Shown piece by piece: positions 1-6,470 of a stretch of 7,709 bases of DNA; positions within the stretch are counted from its first letter, which is position 1; each line of letters begins with the position of its first letter. The position numbers and the translations under genes were made by a program. Where the stretch lies: assembly GCA_934481375.1 (NCBI GenBank), contig CAKSPN010000077.1:1-7709 (forward strand), written 5' to 3'. Source of the DNA: an uncultured Clostridia bacterium (GTDB lineage: Bacteria > Bacillota > Clostridia > UBA1381). The notes below the pieces were generated by a model. That model did no database searches. It was not told the origin of the DNA and saw only the letters and a program-made list of their open reading frames with translations.

Positions 1-1162
1 GCATTGATGCAAGCGTAATATAATAATCGTCTGCATTCTCGCCCTCCGGGACAAGAACATCGGCATAAACATACGAGCTTGTTTCATGGCTTGCAATATT
101 CATTGTTGCGCCGTCTTGAGTAATATCTCTGTACGCTACCGCTGTTTCGCCGTCGGGGACATCAAATGCAACAGTTTCATTTCCGCCGATTGAGCTTACG
201 GCTGTTGCTCCGCCGTCGGGCAACGTTGTAAACGTCTTTGTCCGGTATTCGCCTTTTTCGGTCTTAAGAAACATTGCATCCCTGCTTGCCTTGCTGTCAT
301 GATACACTGAGGAACGAATGTTATCAAAAGCAAAATATATAGGCATAGTCGGAGCTACGCTTGGATTGGACGCCAGCAGAACATTTATCCGGTTTATTTT
401 CTCAACCGTACCGTCCAGTTTAGCGTCGCCGTTATCATGGTCAATCTGATGATATATACCCTTGAAATGCTGCTTTGACGCCGAATAGTTTTTGCTTCGT
501 ATATTTACTTCAAGAGTCTGCTCGCCGCCGTATTCTTCATCTTCGGTATCAATGATGACTTCATAGCGCACAAATCCGGAATCCCACTGATTATACGCAC
601 CAACATCAAAATCACCTGCAAAATACGTATTACCGGGTCCGAAATCCCTTACAATACTGGGAGCATTTTTAGAAGTATTGTCCTTTGTGACTTCAGCCCA
701 CTGACCGCTCACGCCGGCAGTCATATTGTTCATAACTATCTGTATATTATTTAACGCTTCTGAGGCATCAATACATACGTCAATTGAAAATGTGTATATA
801 TCGCCTTTTTCCAATTCTTTATCTACCGGAATTTTTATATTTTGATTTTTACTGTCCTTCGTGGCTGACAAAGTAAACGCCGCAACCTCATCACCATTTT
901 TTCTGTTTGAGTCAAAGCGTGACGCCGGTTCAATACTGAATGCAGTGTCTGATGGATAGCTAATAAGAATTGGTCCCAGATTCCAGTCATACCATGGACC
1001 GTATGAACCCGGAAGATCTTTTTTCGATATGCCGTAGTATATACCGTCGATTAAATTATCCTCTGCCGGCGCCGCCTGCGCTATAGGCGACGGCAATATA
1101 AATATATTTGCCGACAAAGCCAAAGAAAGTACCGACGCACATATTTTCTTTAAATGTTTCAT
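1..1162 (-). CDS. Secreted beta-sandwich (LamG/concanavalin-like) protein, C-terminus cut by window edge
   Basis: The frame is open from the ATG at 1162-1160 to the left edge, giving 387 residues with no stop, so the C-terminus is missing. Residues 1-30 form a Sec signal peptide: a basic start (MKHLKK), a hydrophobic core and a likely cleavage site after AQA. An AAGGGGA ribosome binding site (GGGG at 1172-1169) lies 6 bases before the ATG and supports this start. Residues about 60-285 resemble the modules of the upstream neighbour: a strand with GDIYTFSIDV (120-129), then GFVRYEVIIDT (196-206) followed by YGGEQTLEV, closing with YFAFDNIRSS (276-285). Residues 290-387 are a second beta-rich part with two short PDG-containing echoes (LPDGGATAV, VPDGETAVA) that I cannot assign to a family. 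No catalytic motif is recognised. It probably acts outside the cell, perhaps on or near a glycan, because it follows a sugar importer operon. An enzymatic or cell-wall-anchoring domain could lie in the missing part. The gene call is secure; the function is unknown. Confidence 0.85.
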   Translation of the reverse strand, partial: MKHLKKICASVLSLALSANIFILPSPIAQAAPAEDNLIDGIYYGISKKDLPGSYGPWYDWNLGPILISYPSDTAFSIEPASRFDSNRKNGDEVAAFTLSATKDSKNQNIKIPVDKELEKGDIYTFSIDVCIDASEALNNIQIVMNNMTAGVSGQWAEVTKDNTSKNAPSIVRDFGPGNTYFAGDFDVGAYNQWDSGFVRYEVIIDTEDEEYGGEQTLEVNIRSKNYSASKQHFKGIYHQIDHDNGDAKLDGTVEKINRINVLLASNPSVAPTMPIYFAFDNIRSSVYHDSKASRDAMFLKTEKGEYRTKTFTTLPDGGATAVSSIGGNETVAFDVPDGETAVAYRDITQDGATMNIASHETSSYVYADVLVPEGENADDYYITLASM

Positions 1163-1191
1163 AGTTTTCCCCTTATGTTTTTGTAGTAACC

Positions 1192-1217
1192 TTCCTCTCC
1201 GCATATGCGGAGAGGAA
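1192..1217 (-). repeat. Perfect 26-bp palindrome; intercistronic RNA hairpin
   Basis: The sequence reads TTCCTCTCCGCAT followed by its exact reverse complement, centred between 1204 and 1205. In the transcript this gives an 11-bp, GC-rich stem with an ATAT loop. It sits in the 77-base spacer between the two exoprotein genes, starting 22 bases after the upstream stop codon. It is followed by GGTTACTAC and not by a U-run, so it does not look like an intrinsic terminator. Possible roles are mRNA stabilisation of the upstream part, a processing site that sets unequal expression of the two genes, or a DNA operator. The structure is directly visible; the role is inferred. Confidence 0.8.
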
Positions 1218-1239
1218 TATCCCGTAATATTGCTTTAAA

Positions 1240-2943
1240 TCACTGTGTTGTATCGGAGCCTGATTGCCATACAGGTGTAAGCGGCATCAATTTATTTCGA
1301 TTCCATCTGAACACTCTTGTTTTTGCCGTACCTGCCGGTTCGCTGATATTTGCTGTTACCGTTCTTCCGTCAGCCGGTGTTGCGGAGGTCTGCTCGGCAC
1401 TTATAAATCTGCCGTCTTCGCCATAATATGCAACTATAAAATGAGCTTCTTCCGCATTATCGTATACTACCGGATATGTGTATGACGCCGTTTCGCCGTC
1501 AACCGTGATCTTATTCTCTGTATACGACGCCCACAAATTATCGAAATATCTTGTTACATTGCCGTTATTAAATCTAAGCGTAACGCCTTTAATAATTGTG
1601 CTGGAATCTACGGCACCTTCATTATCTTCCATATACCACTTTGTGACATATAGCTTTCCATCTACATATATTGCCAGGGTACGCTTGTTGCCATAGTCAC
1701 TGTCGCTGTTATCAATTACAACTGTAATAGTACTGAATTGATTCGGTGTAAGTATAACACCCCCCTCGGAGCGCCAATCGCCTCCAATCCATATTTTACC
1801 TTGTTCAATTTTAAATAAAGTACTGCTCACATTGAATTCTGTCATTCCTTCTGCCAACTCACCCGCTACACTCGTAAGCTTAATGCTCATATTTCTCGCA
1901 ACGTCTGCCAAAAGATCGTCTAGGCAGAAATACAAACTATCATTATTCATGGCGCTCATAGCATAATCAAAGCTGAATGTAAATACATCATCATTTCGCA
2001 TTGCATAATCTAAAGGCATAATTATATCATTAGGGAAGTATACGTTACCCCATGTTTTTAATACCTTGCCTCTGTTTTCATCAATATCCTGTTTGGAGTC
2101 AGCATACTCTGAGGCAAGCTTATATTTGGCATTTTTCAGAGTTCTTGTTGTATTCCATGCATTGCCTCCGTTTTCTGCGCATATGTCAAAATTCTCTATT
2201 TTTTCGTTTGGAACATGCGTTACGGCATAGGACATATTGTTTAAATAATATGTAGCATTATTTCCCTTTTCATGTTCGGTTCTTAACATAACAGCTTCTA
2301 CCGTATCTACGGAAATTCCGGCATTCATCGGATAAGATACAGACTTGTCGCCCGAAATATATGTAATTATATTTGAACCCGTGTCAAATATAATTTCGTA
2401 ATGTGTAAATTCGTTTGATGAAGGCGCTTTTACCGCCCAGTTATCCACTGTATCGGTAAAATTTAAATCACTTGTCCAGCCTGAGTCAAACACCTTTAAA
2501 GCACATGTAGAATTTTCGTTTCCGTTTATTTTTACTGTGAGTTGCATATTGCTTTGAGAGTTGCCTTTATTCGTTAACGCTGCATCAAATGATATTTTAA
2601 ATATATCTCCGTCGCCCAACTGTGCGTTGGGATTCATAATAAAGAGAGCCCCATCACCATCTCTCTCTGTGTTGTGTTCGAATTTCAAAACTTCATCTGT
2701 TGTATTTTCGTCTGCAAACGGATTTTTTACAACTTTTACAGTATCGTTATCTGCTTCCTGGTTGACTTGATTCGGACCCGACCCGTAGCTGCACCAACCC
2801 ATGGTATTTGTTACCTCACCGTCAAAGGTCTGGGTCTGTGCGGATGTTACATTTTGAGGCGTGGGCGCAACAACTGTCTCCGCCATTGCCGCAGTTGAAA
2901 ACAGCATAGCCGATGCTACAACACTTGAAATTATCTTTTTCAT
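1240..2943 (-). CDS. Secreted 567-aa protein with two LamG/jelly-roll-like modules and a C-terminal beta module
   Basis: Translation starts at the ATG 2943-2941, with a consensus AGGAGGT (2957-2951) 7 bases upstream. Residues 1-21 form a Sec signal peptide with a likely AMA|E cleavage site. No lipobox, LPXTG or SLH segment is visible, so the product is probably released or held non-covalently. Three parts follow. Module 1 (about 35-243) has GDIFKISFDAAL, FTHYEIIFDT and a closing YYLNNMSYAV. Module 2 (about 248-476) has DDVFTFSFDYAM, FSTITVVIDN, the strand-turn-strand LAIYVDGKLY and a closing RYFDNLWASY. Both patterns fit LamG/concanavalin-like beta sandwiches and are similar to the downstream neighbour. 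The tail (about 483-557) resembles a short beta module seen at the ends of clostridial surface and secreted proteins, with AYYGEDGRFISAE and ending RVFRWNRNKLMPLTP. I see no glycoside hydrolase or lyase signature, so carbohydrate binding is the simplest guess. The gene follows the importer genes by 105 bases without a clear terminator, so it may be co-transcribed with them. Confidence 0.9.
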   Translation of the reverse strand: MKKIISSVVASAMLFSTAAMAETVVAPTPQNVTSAQTQTFDGEVTNTMGWCSYGSGPNQVNQEADNDTVKVVKNPFADENTTDEVLKFEHNTERDGDGALFIMNPNAQLGDGDIFKISFDAALTNKGNSQSNMQLTVKINGNENSTCALKVFDSGWTSDLNFTDTVDNWAVKAPSSNEFTHYEIIFDTGSNIITYISGDKSVSYPMNAGISVDTVEAVMLRTEHEKGNNATYYLNNMSYAVTHVPNEKIENFDICAENGGNAWNTTRTLKNAKYKLASEYADSKQDIDENRGKVLKTWGNVYFPNDIIMPLDYAMRNDDVFTFSFDYAMSAMNNDSLYFCLDDLLADVARNMSIKLTSVAGELAEGMTEFNVSSTLFKIEQGKIWIGGDWRSEGGVILTPNQFSTITVVIDNSDSDYGNKRTLAIYVDGKLYVTKWYMEDNEGAVDSSTIIKGVTLRFNNGNVTRYFDNLWASYTENKITVDGETASYTYPVVYDNAEEAHFIVAYYGEDGRFISAEQTSATPADGRTVTANISEPAGTAKTRVFRWNRNKLMPLTPVWQSGSDTTQ

Positions 2944-3010
2944 AATTAATACCTCCTATTTATAAGCATATCTCTGTTAAACGTATTTTTACGCTGAATT
3001 TTAATTACAG

Positions 3011-3039
3011 CATATATAATATTTGATTTATTTTTACAA
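3011..3039 (-). promoter_or_regulatory. Weak candidate promoter ahead of the 567-aa exoprotein gene
   Basis: On the minus strand TTGTAA (3039-3034) is followed after 17 bases by TATATG (3016-3011), in the 105-base spacer after the second permease gene. This could let the exoprotein genes be transcribed apart from the transporter. The spacer is very AT-rich, so such a match can arise by chance, and there is no extended -10. Confidence 0.25.
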
Positions 3040-3048
3040 TTCGGGCGA

Positions 3049-3903
3049 TCACCCCTTTACCGCTCCGGCTGTAAGGTTATTCATAAAATACTTATTGCCG
3101 AACATATAAATTATTATTACCGGAATAGACGCAATTACCGATCCGGCAAGCATTATATTCCAGTTTGCCGCCGCATTGCCCGAGCTCTTAAGAGAGAACA
3201 ACGCCGATACAAGCGTACCCTTTGACGGATCCGACATTGTATACAGCATAGGCATCATATAAGAGTTCCAAGTACCCTGGAAACCAAGCATTGCAAGCGT
3301 TGCCACTATCGGTTTCAAAAGCGGCGCAATTATATGTATAAATATTCCGAAGAAACTGCAGCCGTCTATAGCCGCAGCCTCGTCCATTTCTTTCGGAAGA
3401 CCCGCTACAAACCCACGTACAAGATAAAAGTTAACAATATTTACGCCAAAGAAGCCTACAACTACCAGTCCCCACAATGAACCCATTAACCCGATGGAGG
3501 AAACTATATTCATTTGCGGAACGATTGTTGCACTTCCGAAATTAACAAACATCAGCGCCGAGAATATTCCAAACCAAAGCTTTTGCCCCTTGAAATGTCC
3601 TCTTTCAAAGACGTATCCTCCCAAGCATGAATTAAACACGGTTAAGATCACGCTTATTACCGTATACCATATACTGTTCCAAAGTAATTTCGGCGCATTA
3701 AATTCACTTGATGCCGACCATATTGTTTTGTAGTTATCCATGCTCCACGTCTTCGGTAAAAGCGACGCTCCGCCGGTCATAATCTCCATATTGCTCTTAA
3801 ACGAACCGAGTATCATATACACTACCGGAAAAAACACAAATATCAGTGCGATTATTAACACAAGGTACATAATTGTCAATGATATTCCTTTTCTTATCTT
3901 CAT
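3049..3903 (-). CDS. Carbohydrate ABC transporter permease, CUT1 family, MalG/AraQ-like
   Basis: This 284-residue inner-membrane protein is the second permease subunit of the importer. It has about six hydrophobic segments (roughly 10-34, 76-96, 109-130, 142-163, 196-216 and 249-268). The EAA loop that docks the ATPase is at 171-198, with the core DEAAAIDGCSFFGIFIHI and a following P-x-x-KP. The C-terminal end MNNLTAGAVKG is a hallmark of MalG-type subunits (commonly GLTAGAVKG), and the length matches the family. A GGGGGAGGT ribosome binding site lies about 5 bases before the ATG. The gene begins 13 bases after the partner permease stop, in the usual order binding protein, MalF-type, MalG-type. 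The family is certain; the transported sugar is not known. Confidence 0.95.
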   Translation of the reverse strand: MKIRKGISLTIMYLVLIIALIFVFFPVVYMILGSFKSNMEIMTGGASLLPKTWSMDNYKTIWSASSEFNAPKLLWNSIWYTVISVILTVFNSCLGGYVFERGHFKGQKLWFGIFSALMFVNFGSATIVPQMNIVSSIGLMGSLWGLVVVGFFGVNIVNFYLVRGFVAGLPKEMDEAAAIDGCSFFGIFIHIIAPLLKPIVATLAMLGFQGTWNSYMMPMLYTMSDPSKGTLVSALFSLKSSGNAAANWNIMLAGSVIASIPVIIIYMFGNKYFMNNLTAGAVKG

Positions 3904-3916
3904 ATGTACCTCCCCC

Positions 3917-4861
3917 TTAATAATACCTTACAACTTTGCTTGAAAGCTTGCTGTAAATTAACGCTACGCCCGAATATATGAATGCATTTATAATTGCCGC
4001 TGCACATCCCTCGCCTATATTTGCTGATGTCGACGCAAAGCCCGGCACTATCTTTTTCAGCAGGAATGTTGTTGCAACCTCCGTCTGTCCGCCCGGAGCG
4101 CCGTTTGTTAAGTTCAGAACAATATCGCCCACCTGTAGCGAACCGTTTATCGCAAGCAGCAAAATCGTTGCCAATACCGGAGCAATCAGCGGCAGCGTTA
4201 TTTTGAATAATGTAACAAACATTCCGGCGCCGTCAAGCTTTGCGCTTTCATAAACCTCCTCCGGAACATTTGCAAGAGCAACCATAAAGTATATGGTGTT
4301 GATACCGAATGTTTGCCATACCGACGCTATGATAAGAATCATCAAAGCTGATCCCTTGTGTGAAAAATAATCGATCGGTGCGCTGATCAAGCCTATCTTC
4401 TGAAGTATTGTGTTAACATATCCCGAATATGAAAACAAGTTTGTAAACACAAGACCGACTACCGTTACACTTATGATTGTTGGGAAATACAGTCCTACTC
4501 TCGCCGACTTAAAGCCGCGGCGCTTTTTACTTACAATAAGCGCCAGACAGAATGCCAGCGGCAACTCAATAGGCAGCTTTCCCAGTGTGAATAAAAAGCT
4601 GTTTCCCACTGCGGGCCAGTAACCTGTATCCCTGGTGAAAACATTTATAAAGTTCTCAAATCCGACAAACATCGTCTGACTGTCTACTCCCGTGTAATAA
4701 TTGAACGATTTTGAAATTGCCCATACTATCGGATACAGAGTGAATACAAAGAAACCGATTATCGCCGGCGATATCATCACCGTACATTCTATATCATGCT
4801 TTGTGAAAAATCTTTTTTTCTTTAAAGCTTTTGCTTCTATACCTCTTGCGCTACTTTTCAT
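3917..4861 (-). CDS. Carbohydrate ABC transporter permease, CUT1 family, MalF/UgpA/LacF-like
   Basis: This 314-residue protein is the first permease subunit, which pairs with the MalG-like subunit to form the channel. The cytoplasmic N-terminus is basic (KALKKKRFFTKHD). About six membrane segments follow, near 27-50, 86-110, 124-146, 171-196, 222-240 and 284-304. The ATPase-contact EAA loop lies at 201-228, with EEVYESAKLDGAGMF then ITLPLIAP. The motif GAPGGQTEVATTFLL (254-268) is typical of UgpA/MsmF-type permeases (often PxGxTxT...YL). The ATG is only 4 bases after the binding-protein stop codon, which implies translational coupling. No sugar specificity can be read from the sequence. Confidence 0.95.
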   Translation of the reverse strand: MKSSARGIEAKALKKKRFFTKHDIECTVMISPAIIGFFVFTLYPIVWAISKSFNYYTGVDSQTMFVGFENFINVFTRDTGYWPAVGNSFLFTLGKLPIELPLAFCLALIVSKKRRGFKSARVGLYFPTIISVTVVGLVFTNLFSYSGYVNTILQKIGLISAPIDYFSHKGSALMILIIASVWQTFGINTIYFMVALANVPEEVYESAKLDGAGMFVTLFKITLPLIAPVLATILLLAINGSLQVGDIVLNLTNGAPGGQTEVATTFLLKKIVPGFASTSANIGEGCAAAIINAFIYSGVALIYSKLSSKVVRYY

Positions 4862-4865
4862 TAAG

Positions 4866-6236
4866 TCATTCCACCTTTGTGTTATAATCAGGAATTATAT
4901 AGTCTTCAATCTTCTTGTCAGGATTCTTTTCAAACCAGTTCTTCATACCCACAACAGCGCCTTCGTTAAGTTCTTTAACAATCTCTTGCGCTGTCATTTT
5001 GCCTGTCCAGAAATCATTGAGGAAGTATTCCTGAGCTGTTTTCTTTCCGGTATTTATTGCGCCCGGTGTATGCCAGTTGTCATTATAGCCTATCTCTGAT
5101 AATGCGCCAAATTCTTTCCAACCCTTCATATCCGTCTTCACCGTAGCTTTTTCTATAAGTCCGGATTTTGCCGGAATTTCCATGCCTTCCTCATAAAGAG
5201 CAGTCATCATTTCATCACCGTGGAACCACTTGTAAATTTCCATTGCCGTTTCTGCGCCCAGCAAGTCAACCGCCTTCTTATTGATGCAGAGAACAGAACT
5301 TACCGATGCACTTGTAGCATATCTCTCGTTTTCATTCAAAGTCGGGATAGGCGCTACTCCCCAGTCGCATACTGCCGGGAACTGCTCCGTGAGAACTGCG
5401 CAATCGTGTGAAGCACCTATTCTCATACCGATTTTACCCTGTGCAAACTGTGCACGTGCGGCGTCATCATCCATATTAAGTATGCCGGGGAACATCGAAC
5501 CGTCGTCCTGGATACCTTTCCACATTTCCATTACCGGAATATGATGCGTATAATCGAACTTTCCTGTTTTCCAGTCATATGTACTGAAATTGCATGATGA
5601 TTTTGCAACATTTGTAACCGCAATACCATATATCCACGACGGCTTCAGCGGTACTATTGCGCCAAATTCCTGTTTGTCCGCATTCGTAAGCTTCTTTGCA
5701 TACTCACGCATCTGTGCATATGTTTTCGGCGGCGTCGGTTCTCCGTTTTCGTCCACCAAACCTGCCGCTTTAAACATATCCTTATTGTATATAAGACCTA
5801 CTGTCGTCTTGCCGTAAGGCGCCTGATAAGTTTTGCCGTTTTCCTTTAAATTTACAAGCGACTCGGGATCATATTCAGCCAAAAACTCTTTACCGCCCGG
5901 CATATCTTCTATTGCAACAATCTTGCCCGTCTCCGCAAGCTGCCGTATATTTCCGCCTGCGCAAAATTCCGGTTCTTCGCCTGTCTCATATGCCAGATCG
6001 ATAGACTGAGCCATATCTCCCGACTTCACTTCATATACAACCTTTACGCCGAGTTCTTTTCCTCGTTTTGCATTGAACTCCTCCACCAAACGTGACACAG
6101 CTGTCTTTGAGTGTGAATTACCCGTCCATATACGTACGGTCTTCAGGTCACTGTCCTCTTTTCCTTTGCCGCAGCCCGCAAGTGACGATATTGCCAACAC
6201 CCCTGCAAGAACTGCACATAATTTTTTGATTTTCAT
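4866..6236 (-). CDS. Extracellular sugar-binding lipoprotein, family 1 (CUT1 ABC transporter)
   Basis: This 456-residue protein captures the sugar outside the membrane and delivers it to the two permeases encoded just downstream. Residues 1-22 form a lipoprotein signal with lipobox LAGC and Cys22 as the lipidation site; the start of the mature part (GKGKEDSD) is a flexible linker. Family 1 features include VRIWTG near 34-39, the NLKENGKTYQAPYGKTTVGL segment (129-148) followed by IYNKDMFKAAGL, and AARAQFAQGKIGM near 259-271. The helical C-terminal lobe contains NDFWTGKMTAQEIVKELNEG. The length is usual for the family. AAAGGAG at 6253-6247 sits 10 bases before the ATG, slightly far but the best site. 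It is the first gene after a good promoter, as expected for the most abundant component of an importer. The ligand is unknown; an oligosaccharide is likely because the family and the secreted neighbours point that way. Confidence 0.95.
   Translation of the reverse strand: MKIKKLCAVLAGVLAISSLAGCGKGKEDSDLKTVRIWTGNSHSKTAVSRLVEEFNAKRGKELGVKVVYEVKSGDMAQSIDLAYETGEEPEFCAGGNIRQLAETGKIVAIEDMPGGKEFLAEYDPESLVNLKENGKTYQAPYGKTTVGLIYNKDMFKAAGLVDENGEPTPPKTYAQMREYAKKLTNADKQEFGAIVPLKPSWIYGIAVTNVAKSSCNFSTYDWKTGKFDYTHHIPVMEMWKGIQDDGSMFPGILNMDDDAARAQFAQGKIGMRIGASHDCAVLTEQFPAVCDWGVAPIPTLNENERYATSASVSSVLCINKKAVDLLGAETAMEIYKWFHGDEMMTALYEEGMEIPAKSGLIEKATVKTDMKGWKEFGALSEIGYNDNWHTPGAINTGKKTAQEYFLNDFWTGKMTAQEIVKELNEGAVVGMKNWFEKNPDKKIEDYIIPDYNTKVE
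4871..4877 (-). promoter_or_regulatory. Ribosome binding site of the MalF-like permease, inside the preceding gene
   Basis: AAGGTGG (4877-4871) overlaps the last codons of the sugar-binding protein gene and lies 9 bases before the permease ATG at 4861. With the stop at 4868-4866 this places termination and initiation almost on top of each other, so the permease is probably translated by ribosomes finishing the binding protein. It also fixes the permease start. Confidence 0.7.
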
Positions 6237-6310
6237 TAAAAATCTGCTCCTTTCTCATATAGGTTTATTTTTTTGTATGGGTATTTTCCCCCATCTCTTT
6301 ACCTGATTAT

Positions 6311-6339
6311 ATTCTATCATTCTTAGCTATTGTTGTAAA
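6311..6339 (-). promoter_or_regulatory. Sigma-A type promoter of the importer operon, with extended -10
   Basis: On the minus strand the -35 TTTACA (6339-6334) is followed by 17 bases and the -10 TAGAAT (6316-6311), preceded by TGA (6319-6317) as an extended -10 element. A perfect TATAAT overlaps at 6311-6306 but has no -35 at the right distance. Transcription would start near 6304, giving a leader of about 68 bases. An inverted repeat covers the -35, so the promoter is probably regulated. Confidence 0.65.
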
Positions 6340-6346
6340 CATACAA
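6333..6346. promoter_or_regulatory. Inverted repeat TTGTA-N4-TACAA over the -35; candidate operator
   Basis: A perfect 5-bp dyad (TTGTA at 6333-6337, TACAA at 6342-6346) overlaps the -35 hexamer of the importer promoter. A protein bound here would either block RNA polymerase or touch it from the usual class II activator position. The neighbouring LuxR-type response regulator is a natural candidate. This is inferred from position and symmetry alone. Confidence 0.4.
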
Positions 6347-6367
6347 TTTTGTAATGCGTTTTTTGTG

Positions 6368-6381
6368 AATATATGTATATT
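6368..6381. promoter_or_regulatory. Inverted repeat AATATA-TG-TATATT; possible upstream operator
   Basis: A perfect 6-bp dyad with a 2-base centre lies about 70 bases upstream of the predicted transcription start of the importer operon. Its centre is 35 bases from the centre of the TTGTA dyad, a bit over three helical turns. The surrounding DNA is very AT-rich, so chance symmetry is a real alternative. Confidence 0.25.
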
Positions 6382-6401
6382 TTTGAAAGTTTTTTTTACT
6401 T

Positions 6402-6426
6402 CACGGCATTAATACTGTCCGTGCCG
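6402..6426. promoter_or_regulatory. Overlapping GC-rich inverted repeats upstream of the importer promoter
   Basis: CACGG (6402-6406) pairs with CCGTG (6419-6423), and CGGCA (6404-6408) pairs with TGCCG (6422-6426). The two dyads overlap and are alternatives as RNA. They stand out as GC-rich in an AT-rich spacer, between the regulator-gene terminator and the promoter, about 110 bases upstream of the predicted start. A distal regulator site is possible but unproven. Confidence 0.25.
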
Positions 6427-6466
6427 ATAAAAAAATAACCTTCATTAAAGAAGGTTATTTTTTTAT
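6427..6466 (-). terminator. Intrinsic terminator after the response regulator, symmetric enough to work both ways
   Basis: A 17-bp perfect stem with a 6-base loop has the GC-containing core AACCTTC/GAAGGTT near the loop, flanked by a run of seven A on one side and seven T on the other. Read on the minus strand it starts 4 bases after the TAA of the response regulator and ends in seven U. It should stop the regulator transcript and separate it from the importer operon. No converging gene is present to use it in the other direction. Confidence 0.9.
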
Positions 6467-6470
6467 AAAG

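Noticed and set aside
560..660. Resemblance of YFAGDFDVGAYNQ to the YFKAGxYxQ motif of PL7 alginate lyases
   Set aside because: The companion RxExR and QIH motifs are not found in the right order before it. The segment also aligns better with the GGDW region of the neighbouring paralogous module, so the match looks accidental.
1192..1217. Palindrome as an intrinsic terminator
   Set aside because: The stem is strong, but the following transcript is GGTTACTAC with no U-run, and a gene with a good ribosome binding site follows closely on the same strand.
2982..2993. CGTA-TTTT-TACG hairpin, and a GCTG/CAGC dyad just beyond it, as terminators between permease and exoprotein genes
   Set aside because: The stems are only 4 bp or interrupted, and neither is followed by a U-run on the minus strand, so they do not support a transcription stop.
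4701..5099. Plus-strand open frame of 132 codons
   Set aside because: It lies opposite the well-supported permease and binding-protein genes, crosses their junction, and has no family resemblance. It is a shadow of those genes. The other plus-strand frames are rejected for the same reason.
6333..6346. CcpA catabolite-response (cre) site at TGTAAACATACA
   Set aside because: The left half TGTAAAC fits the cre pattern, but the central CG and the right half TNWCA do not match at the required spacing.
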